From JARFUG01 sp050485365 (GTDB lineage: Bacteria; Desulfobacterota; Desulfuromonadia; Desulfuromonadales; JACZKF01), in contig JBJHBH010000006.1 in the NCBI GenBank assembly GCA_050485365.1, positions 9,699 to 73,698 of the forward strand: DNA of 64,000 nt, written 5' to 3'. The notes under the pieces are model-generated. The model had not been told where the DNA came from. It made no database searches and saw nothing but the letters and a program-made list of their open reading frames with translations. The position numbers were made by a program, and so were the translations under genes. Below are positions 52,972 through 62,243 of this stretch, one piece after another. Each line of letters begins with the position of its first letter. Position 1 is the stretch's first letter.

Positions 52972-55721
52972 GCATCGCAGCAATCCAAAACCTCAATTAC
53001 TACAGCAATTTAGCGCAAGAAGACTACTACAACAACGGCGGCGAGCCCCCGGGGCGGTGGATGGGATCCGGAATTTCGGCGCTTGGCTTGTCCGGCGAGG
53101 TCGAATTAGAACAGTATCACCGGATTTTTGCAGGTTATCATCCTGAAACCGGCGAAAAACTTGTGCAAAGCGCTGGCAGCGAGAACCACCGTCGGGGTTG
53201 GGATTTTTCATTCAGCGCGCCAAAGTCAGTTTCGACCATATGGAGCCAAAGCGACCCGGTGCAACGCTCCGCGATCCAAGCCGCGCAAGATAGAGCCGTC
53301 CAAGCCGCCCTCAAACACCTGGAGAGCGTAGCAATCACGCGACGCGGAAAAGGCGGGGCCGAGGCCGAGCGCCCGGCGGGCCTCGTGGCGGCGAGTTACG
53401 AGCACAGCACGAGCCGCGCCCAAGACCCTCAGCTTCACACACATCTCTTAATTTCAAATCTATGTGCCCGGAATGACGGTACTTTCGGCACCCTCGAAAC
53501 GAAAGAGATGTTTAGTCACAAAATGGCGGCGGGGGCCATTTTCCGCGCCCAACTCGCCGCCGAGCTCCAGGCGCTCGGCTATAAAATCGAGCGTGACGGC
53601 GACTCTTTCCGAATCGCCGGCTCTCCCCGAGAGCTCGAAAAGGAATTTTCGAAGAGGCGCGAAGAGATCGAAAAAAGTCTTGCAGAATCGGGACATACCG
53701 GAGCGAAGGCAAGCGAAATAGCTGCGCTCGATTCCAGGTCGAAAAAAGAGGCCCGCCCGCGCTCAGAACTGTTTGCCGAATGGCAGGACACGGGCCGCGA
53801 ACACGGATATGACCATGAATCGGTTTTGAGTGCAGAAATCGACCCGGAAAAAGCCCCTGCATTCCCTCCCATCGAGGACCTTCTCTATAAATTGACCGAG
53901 CGCGAATCAACATTCCGCGAGGCCGATATCTGGAAACTCGTGGCCGTTGAAGCGCAGGGGGTCATGAATGCCGAGCAGATCCGCGCCCAGGTCGAACAGC
54001 TCCTCGACTCTCCGGAACTCATCAGACTCGAAAAGCCCCTTTCCGAAGCCACCACCCCCCGCCCCCCGGAGGTCCGTTGGTCCACCCGGGAAATGGTCCG
54101 AATCGAGAAAAACATGATCGAAACCGCCGCCACCCTGGCCGGGCAGCCCTCCCATCAGGTCAGCGAATCAGCGATGGAAGCCGCGCGGGCGGGGCGGACG
54201 CTGAGCGAGCAGCAGGACCAAGCCCTGCAGCACATCACCGCCCCGGGAGGCGCCGCCGTCCTGGTCGGCATGGCGGGAGCGGGAAAAAGTTATTTGTTGG
54301 GCGCAGCCCGGGAGGCTTGGGAAAAATCGGGATACGAGGTCAGGGGCGCGGCGCTGGCCGGGAAAGCCGCGAGCGGTCTACAGATCGAAAGCGGGATAAA
54401 AAGCCAGACGATTCATTCTCTTCTGCGCGAAATCGAAGAAGGGAAAACGACCCTAACCCCCAAAACGATATTGGTGATCGACGAGGCCGGAATGGTAGGC
54501 AGTCGTCAAACGGCGAAACTACTGGAACTGACGCAAAAATCGGGCGCGAAACTCGTCCTCGTCGGAGATGATAAACAGCTGCAGCCAGTCGATGCCGGAG
54601 GCAGTTTTAAGGCGATCTCGAACGAAATCGGGCACTTCGAGCTCACAGAAATCCGGCGTCAGAAAGAAGCTTGGGCGGTCAATACCGTGCATCAATTTGC
54701 GCGGGGCGAAGCAGCCGCGGCGCTCACGGAGTATCACGAGCGGGGACTTCTTCATATCGCGGAAAACCGCGATGGCGCGATAAAAGACCTTATTGAGACT
54801 TGGAACAATCAAGCCGGCTGTTCAAGCCCAGCAGAGCATCTAATCTTAGGCTCAACGCGCGTCGAGGTCGCGCAACTGAACGACCTCGCACGCGAAAAAA
54901 TGTGAGAAAATGGGCTCTTCGGCGCAAAGTGCGAAGTCTCGACAGAGTCCCACGGCAAACTTGAGTTTGCCGAAGGCGATCGAATCCTTTTCGGTCGGAA
55001 TTCCAAACAAGTCAATGTCGAAAACGGTGTGCTCGGCACCGTGACGCGGATTTTACCATCACGCGACGGCAAAGGCATGCGGCTCACGGTCAAAACGGAT
55101 GACGGTCGTTCAGTCCAATTCGACAGCGAGAAATACGGCCATATTTCGCACGGTTATGCCGTCACAACTCACAAATCACAGGGCGTTTCGGTGAAGTGCG
55201 CGTATGTTTTAGGCGGGGGCAGCATGGCGTCTAGGGAAATGACATATGTGCAAATGTCGCGATTTAAAGAGGTGGCGCGACTCTTTCTCAACAAAAAAGA
55301 AGTCGAACAATCGCTGAAATCCGCCGCCGCAGCGGCCGGCCTCGACACCATCCCCCCAACCGAAAAAATGATCAAATTCGCCGAATCCATCAGCGAATCA
55401 GAAGGTTACCCCCTGCCGAAGGGCTATCAAGAAGACTTCTGGGCTTGCCGATCTTATCTCGACAAATATTCAGAGATTTACCTTGGCGGAAAGAATGATA
55501 CAAAAACGATCAACGGAGATAAAATCGAGCCTCCAGAAGTCTTCACGCAGATCGAACAAGCAATAAAACAGATGGAAAAAGCAAAACAAAAAGAGACTAC
55601 GCTCGCCTATAAAACTGCTGAACAACAAAAGAATGTTAGTAATACAATGCACGATACCAAACACACTATTGTGCATCAAAACATAAATCAACTTGAACTA
55701 GAATTAGAGCTTGAAATGTGA
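52965..55721 (+). pseudogene. TrwC/TraI-type (MOB-F) relaxase-helicase, interrupted by an in-frame TGA
   Basis: The relaxase domain starts MLSIAAIQNLNYYSNLAQED with tyrosines at 12-13 and 21-22 in the place of TrwC Tyr18/Tyr26. It has FSFSAPKSVS and the metal-binding QLHTHLL. A helicase domain follows, with GMAGAGKSYLL and VIDEAGM. The frame hits TGA at 54903-54905, then continues in the same frame without a break (ENGLFGAKC ... HGYAVTTHKSQGVSV) to 55721. The residue lost corresponds to an arginine position in relatives, so CGA to TGA is a simple explanation. Full length would be about 918 residues. The N-terminal product keeps nicking but lacks helicase motif VI. Confidence 0.85.
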
Positions 55722-55767
55722 ACCAAAGTATGTATTATTAAGTTACATAACAACAACGGAGGGCAAA

Positions 55768-55887
55768 ATGAAAGAAAATCAGAAAGAAACAAAAGCAGAT
55801 CGGTCAATGTCGGCACCAACGCAAGCAGAAAAATATTTTATTGTCATTTTGTTGACGGTCATGGCGACGGTCATTTTGACTAAATAA
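55768..55887 (+). CDS. Tiny membrane protein, 39 residues
   Basis: A clean GGAGGG ribosome site precedes MKENQKETKADRSMSAPTQA, and one hydrophobic helix (IVILLTVMATVIL) follows before the stop. It lies between the relaxase and the next gene on the same strand. The family is not known to me. Confidence 0.55.
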   Translation: MKENQKETKADRSMSAPTQAEKYFIVILLTVMATVILTK

Positions 55888-55908
55888 ACAAATTCAGGAG
55901 GTGCAATT

Positions 55909-56334
55909 ATGAGATCGTGTGAGGGTATGGAATGTAAATACGACGAGAAAACTTCGATTGAGTGCAGAAGAGAACTGCTCGAAGGTGCTACAGATGCGGA
56001 ACTTGTTGAATTATGGCCGAAGTTTTTGAAAGGCTATCGCGAAGGCAATGAGTTTATCAGTGAAACGTTGCGCACAGAAAAAGATATATCCAAATCTGTC
56101 GACGAGCCGGGCATTTTCGCAATTATGCGAACGAATGATTCTGTTAAAAAAAGACAATTCGATGTGCTCGCTGAAAAAATAAAAGCAAAATCACTTATGC
56201 CGTACAATATTGGCTACGCTATTGCTCTAATTCTTGTGCAGCGAAAATTTCAGGAGGTCTTTCGATCTGCGCTCATGAATATAGATCAAAAAATCGAGAA
56301 AGACAGAATCGCTGCCGAAGCGGCTGCAAACTGA
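55909..56334 (+). CDS. Unknown protein of the element
   Basis: The 141-residue soluble protein is acidic in its first half (LEGATDAELVELWPKFLKGY) and more basic at the end (ALMNIDQKIEKDRIAAEAA). It has an AGGAGG site 8 bp upstream. No known motif is seen. It could be an antirestriction or regulatory protein, but nothing in the sequence says so. Confidence 0.6.
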   Translation: MRSCEGMECKYDEKTSIECRRELLEGATDAELVELWPKFLKGYREGNEFISETLRTEKDISKSVDEPGIFAIMRTNDSVKKRQFDVLAEKIKAKSLMPYNIGYAIALILVQRKFQEVFRSALMNIDQKIEKDRIAAEAAAN

Positions 56335-56369
56335 TTCATAGAATCATGAAATCAACTACGGAGGGCGAA

Positions 56370-56633
56370 ATGACAATGAACAACACACATCAACTGCCGA
56401 GCGACGATGAAATGATTATAAATTGGTATTCTCAAATTGAAGACGCCGGACCGGCTCAACCGCTCGCGCGACTTGATGCGCTCATCGAAGCGGCGCCTGA
56501 ATCTGTCATGCAAACTGATTATTACCATTACCTGCGTGGCCTTGCCGATGGCCGCCGGCTGCACGAGCACTGGGGCGGTGTCGGCGGCGTCGATATCTTC
56601 AAGGATCTCGAGCCCGTTGTTCTGAAAGGCTGA
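56370..56633 (+). CDS. Unknown small acidic protein
   Basis: The 87-residue protein begins MTMNNTHQLPSDDEMIINWY and is acidic, with a GGAGGG ribosome site 4 bp before the ATG. The upstream in-frame ATG at 56346 has no such site. Function unknown. A hairpin follows. Confidence 0.6.
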   Translation: MTMNNTHQLPSDDEMIINWYSQIEDAGPAQPLARLDALIEAAPESVMQTDYYHYLRGLADGRRLHEHWGGVGGVDIFKDLEPVVLKG

Positions 56634-56650
56634 TTCTGACTCTCGCTCCT

Positions 56651-56695
56651 GGGGAGAGTTGATTAATTAACATTCTCTCCCCCGGAAGCGGGGGG
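56651..56695. terminator. Overlapping hairpins before the DotA/TraY-like gene
   Basis: GGGGAGAG pairs with CTCTCCCC (56651-56682), and CCCCC pairs with GGGGG (56679-56695). The two share bases, so they could switch. The ribosome site of the next gene follows directly. Confidence 0.45.
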
Positions 56696-56711
56696 CATAG
56701 GAGGGAAAATC

Positions 56712-58766
56712 ATGGAAATGACACCGCCGCCGGGCGATCTCAGTGTGAAAATTCTTGATTCAGTTTTCGGTGTTGGTTGGCAGTCAATTGCGACCGGCAC
56801 CGACCCGGCGGGCGGCGCGGGGGCGGTGACTCAGATCTTGAGCATGTTCAACGCTCTCGTGCTATCTGCGACGATCGTGATGATGATTTATGTGATCATG
56901 GTCGGAATTGTGGGAACGGCTCACGAGGGCAAGCCTTTGGGCTCTCGGTACTCGACGATCTGGACGCCGTTGCGCACGATTTTCTCCGTTTCTCTGTTGA
57001 TGCCCCTTCCGTGGGCGGGGGTCTCGCTTCTGCAAGCATTGATGATGTCGATGATTTATGGATCAATCGGCTTTGCCTCTGGTGTTTGGGGGCTTGCTGC
57101 TGATCATCTTCAAACCCGGGGCACGATCACGACGAGCGTCGCGACCGCCCCGGCGACGCTTGAAGCAGACTCGCTCACCGCTGCGATGCTGCAGATCCGA
57201 GCGCGGCAGGCGTCTTTTGTGTTTGTTGGCTATGAAGACCCGGGCGGCGACCTGGAGTGGCGACAAGACCCAGCAAGCATGTCTGGGAGCTATGTTTTTA
57301 ACGCAAAAGCGGGACCTTACACTCTCGGAAATGTGTCGATCCCGTGCCCCGCTGGCGCTGATGATCCGCTTTGTGAGGCACGCAAAGAAGCCTTTTATGA
57401 GCTTGTCAGTGCGATCGACCCCGAAGCTATTGTCTTTCTCGAAGACTCGCGCCCAGTGTCGTCTTTTGCTCTGTCAACCGCTGCGAATCGCTATGCTGCG
57501 CGAATCGCAGAAGCTGCGCCAGCGTCAGCGATGTTTCGCGACGAGCAGAAGCAAATACGCATGAGCGAATGGCGCGAAAAAGCGCAGAATGACGGCTGGC
57601 TCGGCGTTGCATCTTACTATTGGTCTGTATCGAGAGAGAGCCGAGATATCGGTCAAGCAGTCGCAGCGCCCCCGGTGATTGCAACTGTAACAGCGCTCGA
57701 AGTGATCCCGGGTGAAGTTCGCGCAGAGCTGTCGGCTGTCGAAGCTGCTGCGGTTCGATGGAGCGACAGCCGCGCGCGCGAACGTTCCGGCGGGGCGGGT
57801 GGAGGCTACGAGCTCCTCGGCGGGCTCGTCTCATTACCGAGCCCGGCCGAATGGCTCGCCGGTTCCGGCGATCCGGTCGTTCAACTCGCTGGGGTCGGGC
57901 ACGGCATGATCTCGACAGGCCATGCGCTTGCTGGAACCGTTGCGGCTGCAGGCACAGCGGCAGCGACAGCGAACGCAGTGTCAGGCGTTGCGAGCGGGAT
58001 TCCGATCGTGGGCGGCATTGTGAACGCTGTGGCGACGGGCGCGTCTGCGATCATGTCCGCGGGTCTCACCACAGCGAAATTTTTACTCGTTCCGCTCTAC
58101 GTTCTCGGCGCGACTCTCGCTTACTATGTCCCTGCAATACCAATGATTTTGTGGATTCTCGCGGTTGTCGGCTGGCTGCTCATGGTCATGCAGTGCATAA
58201 TTGCCGCGCCGCTCTGGGCGGCGGCGCACGCGATCCCCGAAGGCGAAGGGCTGGCAGGCGCGCACGGGCGGCAAGGGTATCTGCTGTTTCTCGGCGTGCT
58301 GATCCGTCCGCCGCTGATGGTGGTGGGTTTGCTGCTCAGCGCGGTCCTCGCGTCCGGGATTTTCTCCGCGATCGGCTCGGCTTTCAGCGCGTTTGCTGGC
58401 GATTCGATGAGAGACGATATTGTCGGATACGTCACGATGTCGCTCATAATGACCGGCCTCGTGCTCACGGTAATGCACAAACTGTACGGATTAATTACGT
58501 TTTTGCCTGATCAAGCAATGTCTTACATTGGGCACCTGATGCAGGGCCAAGACTCTTCGAGCGATGAAGCGGCGGTTGCGCGAGCTGCGAGCGGTGCGGC
58601 GCCGGGGCTCGCAGGGAGCGCGGGGCGGCTACAGAGCCTCGGCAGCGGCAGGGCTCCGGGGGCCGGAACCGGCGCAGGAACCACCCCGCGGCCCGGCGCC
58701 GGATCGCCGCCGGGGTCAGGGGCGACGCCGGGGCGAGAGACGATGCATCAACCCGGCAGCGTTTAA
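56712..58766 (+). CDS. DotA/TraY-type secretion membrane protein, orphan
   Basis: The 684-residue protein has an N-terminal pair of membrane segments (about 48-70 and 92-128), a long soluble middle, and four or five C-terminal membrane segments (about 430-600). This is the DotA/TraY plan of IncI-type and Dot/Icm systems: IATGTDPAGGAGAVTQILSMFN near the start, RTIFSVSLLMPLPWAG, AGLTTAKFLLVPLYVLG and GYVTMSLIMTGLVL. A Gly/Pro/Ala-rich tail follows. No other secretion gene is present, so it may act with a helper's apparatus, or as an entry-exclusion factor. Confidence 0.78.
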   Translation: MEMTPPPGDLSVKILDSVFGVGWQSIATGTDPAGGAGAVTQILSMFNALVLSATIVMMIYVIMVGIVGTAHEGKPLGSRYSTIWTPLRTIFSVSLLMPLPWAGVSLLQALMMSMIYGSIGFASGVWGLAADHLQTRGTITTSVATAPATLEADSLTAAMLQIRARQASFVFVGYEDPGGDLEWRQDPASMSGSYVFNAKAGPYTLGNVSIPCPAGADDPLCEARKEAFYELVSAIDPEAIVFLEDSRPVSSFALSTAANRYAARIAEAAPASAMFRDEQKQIRMSEWREKAQNDGWLGVASYYWSVSRESRDIGQAVAAPPVIATVTALEVIPGEVRAELSAVEAAAVRWSDSRARERSGGAGGGYELLGGLVSLPSPAEWLAGSGDPVVQLAGVGHGMISTGHALAGTVAAAGTAAATANAVSGVASGIPIVGGIVNAVATGASAIMSAGLTTAKFLLVPLYVLGATLAYYVPAIPMILWILAVVGWLLMVMQCIIAAPLWAAAHAIPEGEGLAGAHGRQGYLLFLGVLIRPPLMVVGLLLSAVLASGIFSAIGSAFSAFAGDSMRDDIVGYVTMSLIMTGLVLTVMHKLYGLITFLPDQAMSYIGHLMQGQDSSSDEAAVARAASGAAPGLAGSAGRLQSLGSGRAPGAGTGAGTTPRPGAGSPPGSGATPGRETMHQPGSV

Positions 58767-58789
58767 GTTGCGTTTTGTCAAACATTTTC

Positions 58790-58823
58790 AAGAGCTTGGG
58801 CGATTGTCCAGGCTCTTTTTTTT
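58790..58823 (+). terminator. Terminator after the DotA/TraY-like gene
   Basis: AGAGCTTGG pairs with CCAGGCTCT (one G-U), followed by eight T residues. It is a standard rho-independent terminator 24 bp after the stop. Confidence 0.88.
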
Positions 58824-59346
58824 GGGCCGAAAATCAGGAAAACGGCGACAACCATTAGGGCGTTGCCCCCCGGTGAATCTGGGGGCCGCTCTGGCTAACG
58901 CGAAAGGCGAAGGGCAAAGGCAAGAGCAAGGGGCCTTTCTGAGTGCTCCCCCTGCCCCCGAGCTCCAGGAAAACCGCTCTGGAACTCCGGGGCAGATCGG
59001 GGGAGAGAGCGCCCCGCACTCGACAAGCGAGCGCCGGGCGGGGTCAAGAAACAGGCAAAGGCACGCTGCGCGAGGTCGAATCATTCTGCCATCGCCGGGT
59101 TCCCTCCCTTCCCCTCTCCCCGGCTGCTGCGCTTCGCTGGCATCCCGGGAGGGGTCCCCGGGTCGGCGCCTCGTGGCGCCCGGCTCAAGCTAAGGTGTCG
59201 GAGTTTTGGGGCTTTTTTTAGACCCGGTTGTTGAGAGAGGTGGTTGATTCGGCCTCGGCGCCTGGAGTGGAGCGACGGCGGAGGGCCGGGCGGTCTGGTT
59301 CCGGGGGAGGATTTTCTAATGTTCTCGCTTTCCATCCGCATACACA
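58824..59346. other. Long intergenic stretch with inverted-repeat copy A
   Basis: About 520 bp without a convincing gene. It has several G+C-rich hairpins (CCCCCCGG...CTGGGGG near 58870). Copy A of a composite repeat lies at 59095-59123 and 59149-59168; copy B, in reverse, is at 60472-60547. GGCGGTCTG (59289-59297) faces CAGACCGCC (59359-59367). Confidence 0.6.
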
Positions 59347-59349
59347 CTT

Positions 59350-59512
59350 AAAAACGGACAGACCGCCGTCACCTGAATGATAGCATATACCGTGCCAAAA
59401 ACAGACAGCAGGCCGTCACTTTATATAGACATCTATAGACATTGCATTTTAAACTGCATACATCATAAAAAACAGACAGCATAGCATAATAAAAAGTTGA
59501 CAGTATGCCGTT
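59350..59512. repeat. Phased direct repeats (AAAAAC-GACAG family)
   Basis: Four copies of an A-run followed by a GACAG core occur at about 59350, 59397, 59467 and 59491. The first two share a GCCGTCAC end. Distances of about 47, 70 and 24 bp are multiples of about 23.5, two helical turns. Between them TATAGACATC and TATAGACATT form another tandem pair. The region is AT-rich, as origins or operators often are. Confidence 0.6.
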
Positions 59513-59525
59513 TATGGAATATCAT
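59497..59525 (+). promoter_or_regulatory. Strong sigma70-type promoter for the two-gene cassette
   Basis: Perfect -35 TTGACA, 17-bp spacer and -10 TATCAT (five of six). The last phased repeat overlaps the -35 element, so a protein bound to the repeats should affect this promoter. Confidence 0.75.
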
Positions 59526-59578
59526 TTTATGCATGATGAATTAAAACAGCATGCAGTCAGGGAAAAGGAGGTGGTCAC

Positions 59579-60019
59579 ATGCAATTGCGAGAAGTCGGCC
59601 GGAAGATCCAGATGCTTCGAACTGAGTACGTCCCCGCGCAGCGCGACGAGAGCGGAAACCTCATCAGGGGCACAGGGCGCAGCAAAATCAAGATGCTCGG
59701 GAGTTTTGATTCTTGGGAAAGCAGTATTGACGGCATCGACCAGGAGACCCTTGAGAAACTGACCGACGCCGAACGCGGGGAGCTTGAAGGGCATTTCGAG
59801 CAAAAAAAACGCGATGACTTAGCGCGGAGCTTGCGGCATGCGCCTGGATATATTGTCAACAAACTGCGCTTGCTCGCTGATAATTGTGAACATGAACAGA
59901 GAGCAACAGACAAACAAGTTGACGAGATCCGCGCAGCATTGAGCGAACTGATGAAAGTGAGAAGGGCAGCGAGGCGGAAATTAAAGAATTCTACCTCGGA
60001 AGGCAAGGGCGAGGCTTGA
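59579..60019 (+). CDS. Unknown protein, first of the cassette
   Basis: The 146-residue protein begins MQLREVGRKIQMLRTEYVPA, has a repeated-looking RSKIKMLGSFDSWESSIDGI segment and a basic helical C-terminus (ELMKVRRAARRKLKN). An AAAGGAGG site is 7 bp upstream. No family is recognised. It is separated by 4 bp from the next gene, so the two are probably an operon. Confidence 0.6.
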   Translation: MQLREVGRKIQMLRTEYVPAQRDESGNLIRGTGRSKIKMLGSFDSWESSIDGIDQETLEKLTDAERGELEGHFEQKKRDDLARSLRHAPGYIVNKLRLLADNCEHEQRATDKQVDEIRAALSELMKVRRAARRKLKNSTSEGKGEA

Positions 60020-60023
60020 AATA

Positions 60024-60389
60024 ATGGAGGCGAAAATGGCGGAATTCGGCGGCGGGCTGGAGAGGCTGGCGATTATTATCAGGGCGAAGGACCGAGAGCT
60101 CTTGCAGATGAGAACGGAAATCGAGTGCGAGCTCGCCAAGATCGATGCAGAGCTTGCACGGCAAGAGCAGGAGTACGAAACCGGGCTACAGAAGTGGACA
60201 AAGGCGGCCGTACGGTACGGCAACGGTGAACGCAAACGAGACCCAGGCAGGCCGAAACTGCCGGACCTTATCGACGCGCGGGCGACACATAGCGAGCAGA
60301 CGCGGCGATGGCGCGCGGAGTTGAATGCTGTCGTCGGTGAGCAAGAGCGGCGAGAGAAGAAACTGAGGGAGAGGGTGGGGGCGAAATAG
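60024..60389 (+). CDS. Unknown coiled-coil protein, second of the cassette
   Basis: The 121-residue protein is highly charged, with heptad-like helices (LLQMRTEIECELAKIDAELARQEQEYE, and a Glu/Arg-rich C-terminus VGEQERREKKLRERV) on both sides of a basic DPGRPKLPDLIDARATH segment. It looks like a DNA- or protein-scaffolding protein. No family is recognised. Confidence 0.6.
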   Translation: MEAKMAEFGGGLERLAIIIRAKDRELLQMRTEIECELAKIDAELARQEQEYETGLQKWTKAAVRYGNGERKRDPGRPKLPDLIDARATHSEQTRRWRAELNAVVGEQERREKKLRERVGAK

Positions 60390-60471
60390 CCTTTCCCTTT
60401 CCTTCCCCACGCCTTGGATCTAAAGGCCGAAACCTGCACCGCCGCAGCCAGAGCCGAAGGGCGGCACGGGC

Positions 60472-60547
60472 CGCCGACCCGGGGACCCCTCGCCGGTCCG
60501 CCGCGCAGCCAGGCGGAACCGGGGAGAGGGGAAGGGAGGGAACCCGG
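60472..60547. repeat. Inverted-repeat copy B flanking the cassette
   Basis: Segments 60472-60491 and 60519-60547 are reverse complements of 59149-59168 and 59095-59123, with 27 and 25 bp between them. The 29-bp and 20-bp blocks match exactly. Together they flank the two unknown genes in inverted orientation. Confidence 0.8.
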
Positions 60548-60580
60548 AGGCGAAGCAGAGCGGTAGGACAAAAAGTTAAA

Positions 60581-60686
60581 GCCCTCTACTCCGGGGAGTG
60601 AGGGCTTGCCCCTGCGTGCAGGGAAGAAACTTGAACCGCTCGGCCAGCATGGCTGGGCCGAATCTTTCTACCCCTGCGTACAGGGA
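60581..60686. repeat. Series of hairpins with two CRISPR-like repeats
   Basis: A hairpin (60581-60605), CCCTG-CGTG-CAGGG (60610-60623), a CGGCCAGC/GCTGGGCCG hairpin (60641-60660), and CCCTG-CGTA-CAGGG (60672-60685) follow each other. CCCCTGCGTGCAGGGA (60609-60624) and its one-mismatch copy (60671-60686) are 62 bp apart, near a type I-E repeat-plus-spacer length. No cas genes or further repeats occur, so a structured RNA or a DNA recognition site is as likely. Confidence 0.4.
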
Positions 60687-60795
60687 GAGACAGAGCCCGC
60701 GGCGAGGGAAGTGAACACCTGGAGGGGGGGAAGGTGGCCGCTCCCCCCGTCGCGAACCTTAATAAGGTCTACACGTTAGGGGCGAGAGAGTCAAG
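60687..60795. other. Short intergenic stretch before the small integrase-linked gene
   Basis: About 110 bp with a weak GGGGGG/CCCCCC hairpin near 60724-60750. No gene seen. Confidence 0.4.
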
Positions 60796-61020
60796 CTAAT
60801 ACCGAGGCGATGAACTGTTATCGAAAAGGTCAGAGCAAAAGTCTCGAAGTGCTGTAATGGCGCCCTCTATGGTGTCGAATGGTGATCCATCCAAGGGCGC
60901 GCCCTCTAGATTAAAAGCATAATAGGTCCGATTTGTTCCACCATTCTCCTTGATTTCCTTGCAGGAGATTAGGCGAATCAGGCCGTCGATGTCGGTAATC
61001 CTTTTTCCCTCAACTGTCAT
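60796..61020 (-). CDS. Small unknown protein cotranscribed with the integrase
   Basis: The 74-residue protein starts MTVEGKRITDIDGLIRLISC and has an AGGAGG site 7 bp before the ATG, which rules out the longer upstream frame. It overlaps the end of the integrase gene by 4 bp. No family is recognised. Such a partner could be an excision factor, but there is no motif support for this. Confidence 0.6.
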   Translation of the reverse strand: MTVEGKRITDIDGLIRLISCKEIKENGGTNRTYYAFNLEGAPLDGSPFDTIEGAITALRDFCSDLFDNSSSPRY

Positions 61021-62243
61021 TGTGTACCTCCTGTTTTCCTTAATGGAATCACCCTCCCCTCCTCTTTCAGCCCGTCCAAATAGTCCGCCCAGGCCTGCAT
61101 CATCTTCCGCCTCTCCGGAAGATGCTCTGCAAAATTGTACGCGGCTTTGACCTTGTTCCGCTCCCCGTGCGCGAGCTGTCGTTCGATCACGGCCGAAGGC
61201 CACCCCTGTTCATGCAGCATCGTTGACGCGATCGACCGGAACCCGTGGCCGGTCATTTCGTCCTTGCCGTAACCGAGGCGACGGAGAGCCGCGTTGACGG
61301 TGTTTTCGGACATCGGGCGGCGATCTCCTCCCCTCACCGCGGGGAAGACATACCTACCGCCACCAGTTTGAGGCTGCAGCTCTCTGAGGACCGCACAAGC
61401 CTGCCGGGAGAGGGGGACAATGTGCTGCTCTTTCATTTTCATCTTCGCCGCAGGAATGCGCCATTCCCCCTTCTCCAGGTCGATCTCCGTCCATTCAGCG
61501 TGACGTAGCTCCCCGGGGCGAACGAAGACCAGAGGGGCTAATTGGAGCGCACTGCGGGTAATCAACGAGCCCTCATATCCTTCAATGGCCTTCAAGAGCT
61601 TGGCAACTGCCTTCGGGTCTTTGACGCTCGGGTGATGTTGTACTTTGGTCGGGGGAATCGCCCCGCGCAGATCGGCGGCAGGATCCCGCTCGGCGCGGCC
61701 GGTGGCAACGGCATACCGGAAGATTTGACCGCAGTTCTGCATAGCACGATGAGCGGTTTCAACGGCTCCTCGAGACTCGATCCGGCGCAGGACCGCCAGC
61801 AGTTCCGGAGGCGTGATCTCGTTGACAGGTCGAACGCCGAGCCACGGGAAGATATCACGCTCCAGGCGGCGAAGAATTCGGCCTGAATGGTTCTCCGCCC
61901 AAGTCGGAGAGAACTTCTGAAACCACTCCCGGGCAATCACCTCAAAACTGTCGATTCCGCAATCAGCCCCGGCCGCCTTTACAGCTTTTCTGTGCTCCCC
62001 TGGATCGATTCCCTCCGCAAGAAGTTGCCGAGCTTCATCCCTTTTTTCTCTAGCCCGCTTGAGAGGCACATCGGGATATACACCGAGGGAGATTCTTTTC
62101 TCCTTGCCCCCATGGCGATACTTCAGCCGCCACCACTTGCCCCCACTGGGGGCAACTTCGAGGTAGAGGCCTCCGCCGTCAAAGAGCTTGATAGTCTTTT
62201 CTCCAGGCTTTGCGCTGCGGATTGCGGAATCAGTCAAGGGCAT
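61017..62243 (-). CDS. P4-type tyrosine integrase
   Basis: The 408-residue recombinase has the P4/DUF4102 arm-binding N-terminus (MPLTDSAIRSAKPGEKTIKLFDGGGLYLEVAPSGGKWWRLKYRHGGKEKRISLGVYPD). Catalytic-domain motifs are FVRPGELRHAEW (Arg I), HGFRSIASTML (HxxR), ERQLAHGERNKVKAAYN (His and the Tyr nucleophile). ATG at 62243 is preceded by GGGAG. The N-terminus overlaps arm-type repeats, so the integrase may block its own expression. The ssrA target is 174 bp away. Confidence 0.95.
   Translation of the reverse strand: MPLTDSAIRSAKPGEKTIKLFDGGGLYLEVAPSGGKWWRLKYRHGGKEKRISLGVYPDVPLKRAREKRDEARQLLAEGIDPGEHRKAVKAAGADCGIDSFEVIAREWFQKFSPTWAENHSGRILRRLERDIFPWLGVRPVNEITPPELLAVLRRIESRGAVETAHRAMQNCGQIFRYAVATGRAERDPAADLRGAIPPTKVQHHPSVKDPKAVAKLLKAIEGYEGSLITRSALQLAPLVFVRPGELRHAEWTEIDLEKGEWRIPAAKMKMKEQHIVPLSRQACAVLRELQPQTGGGRYVFPAVRGGDRRPMSENTVNAALRRLGYGKDEMTGHGFRSIASTMLHEQGWPSAVIERQLAHGERNKVKAAYNFAEHLPERRKMMQAWADYLDGLKEEGRVIPLRKTGGTQ

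Noticed and set aside
60609..60686. Call of a real CRISPR array
   Set aside because: Only two short palindromic repeats, no third repeat, no leader and no cas genes. Kept as a low-confidence finding.
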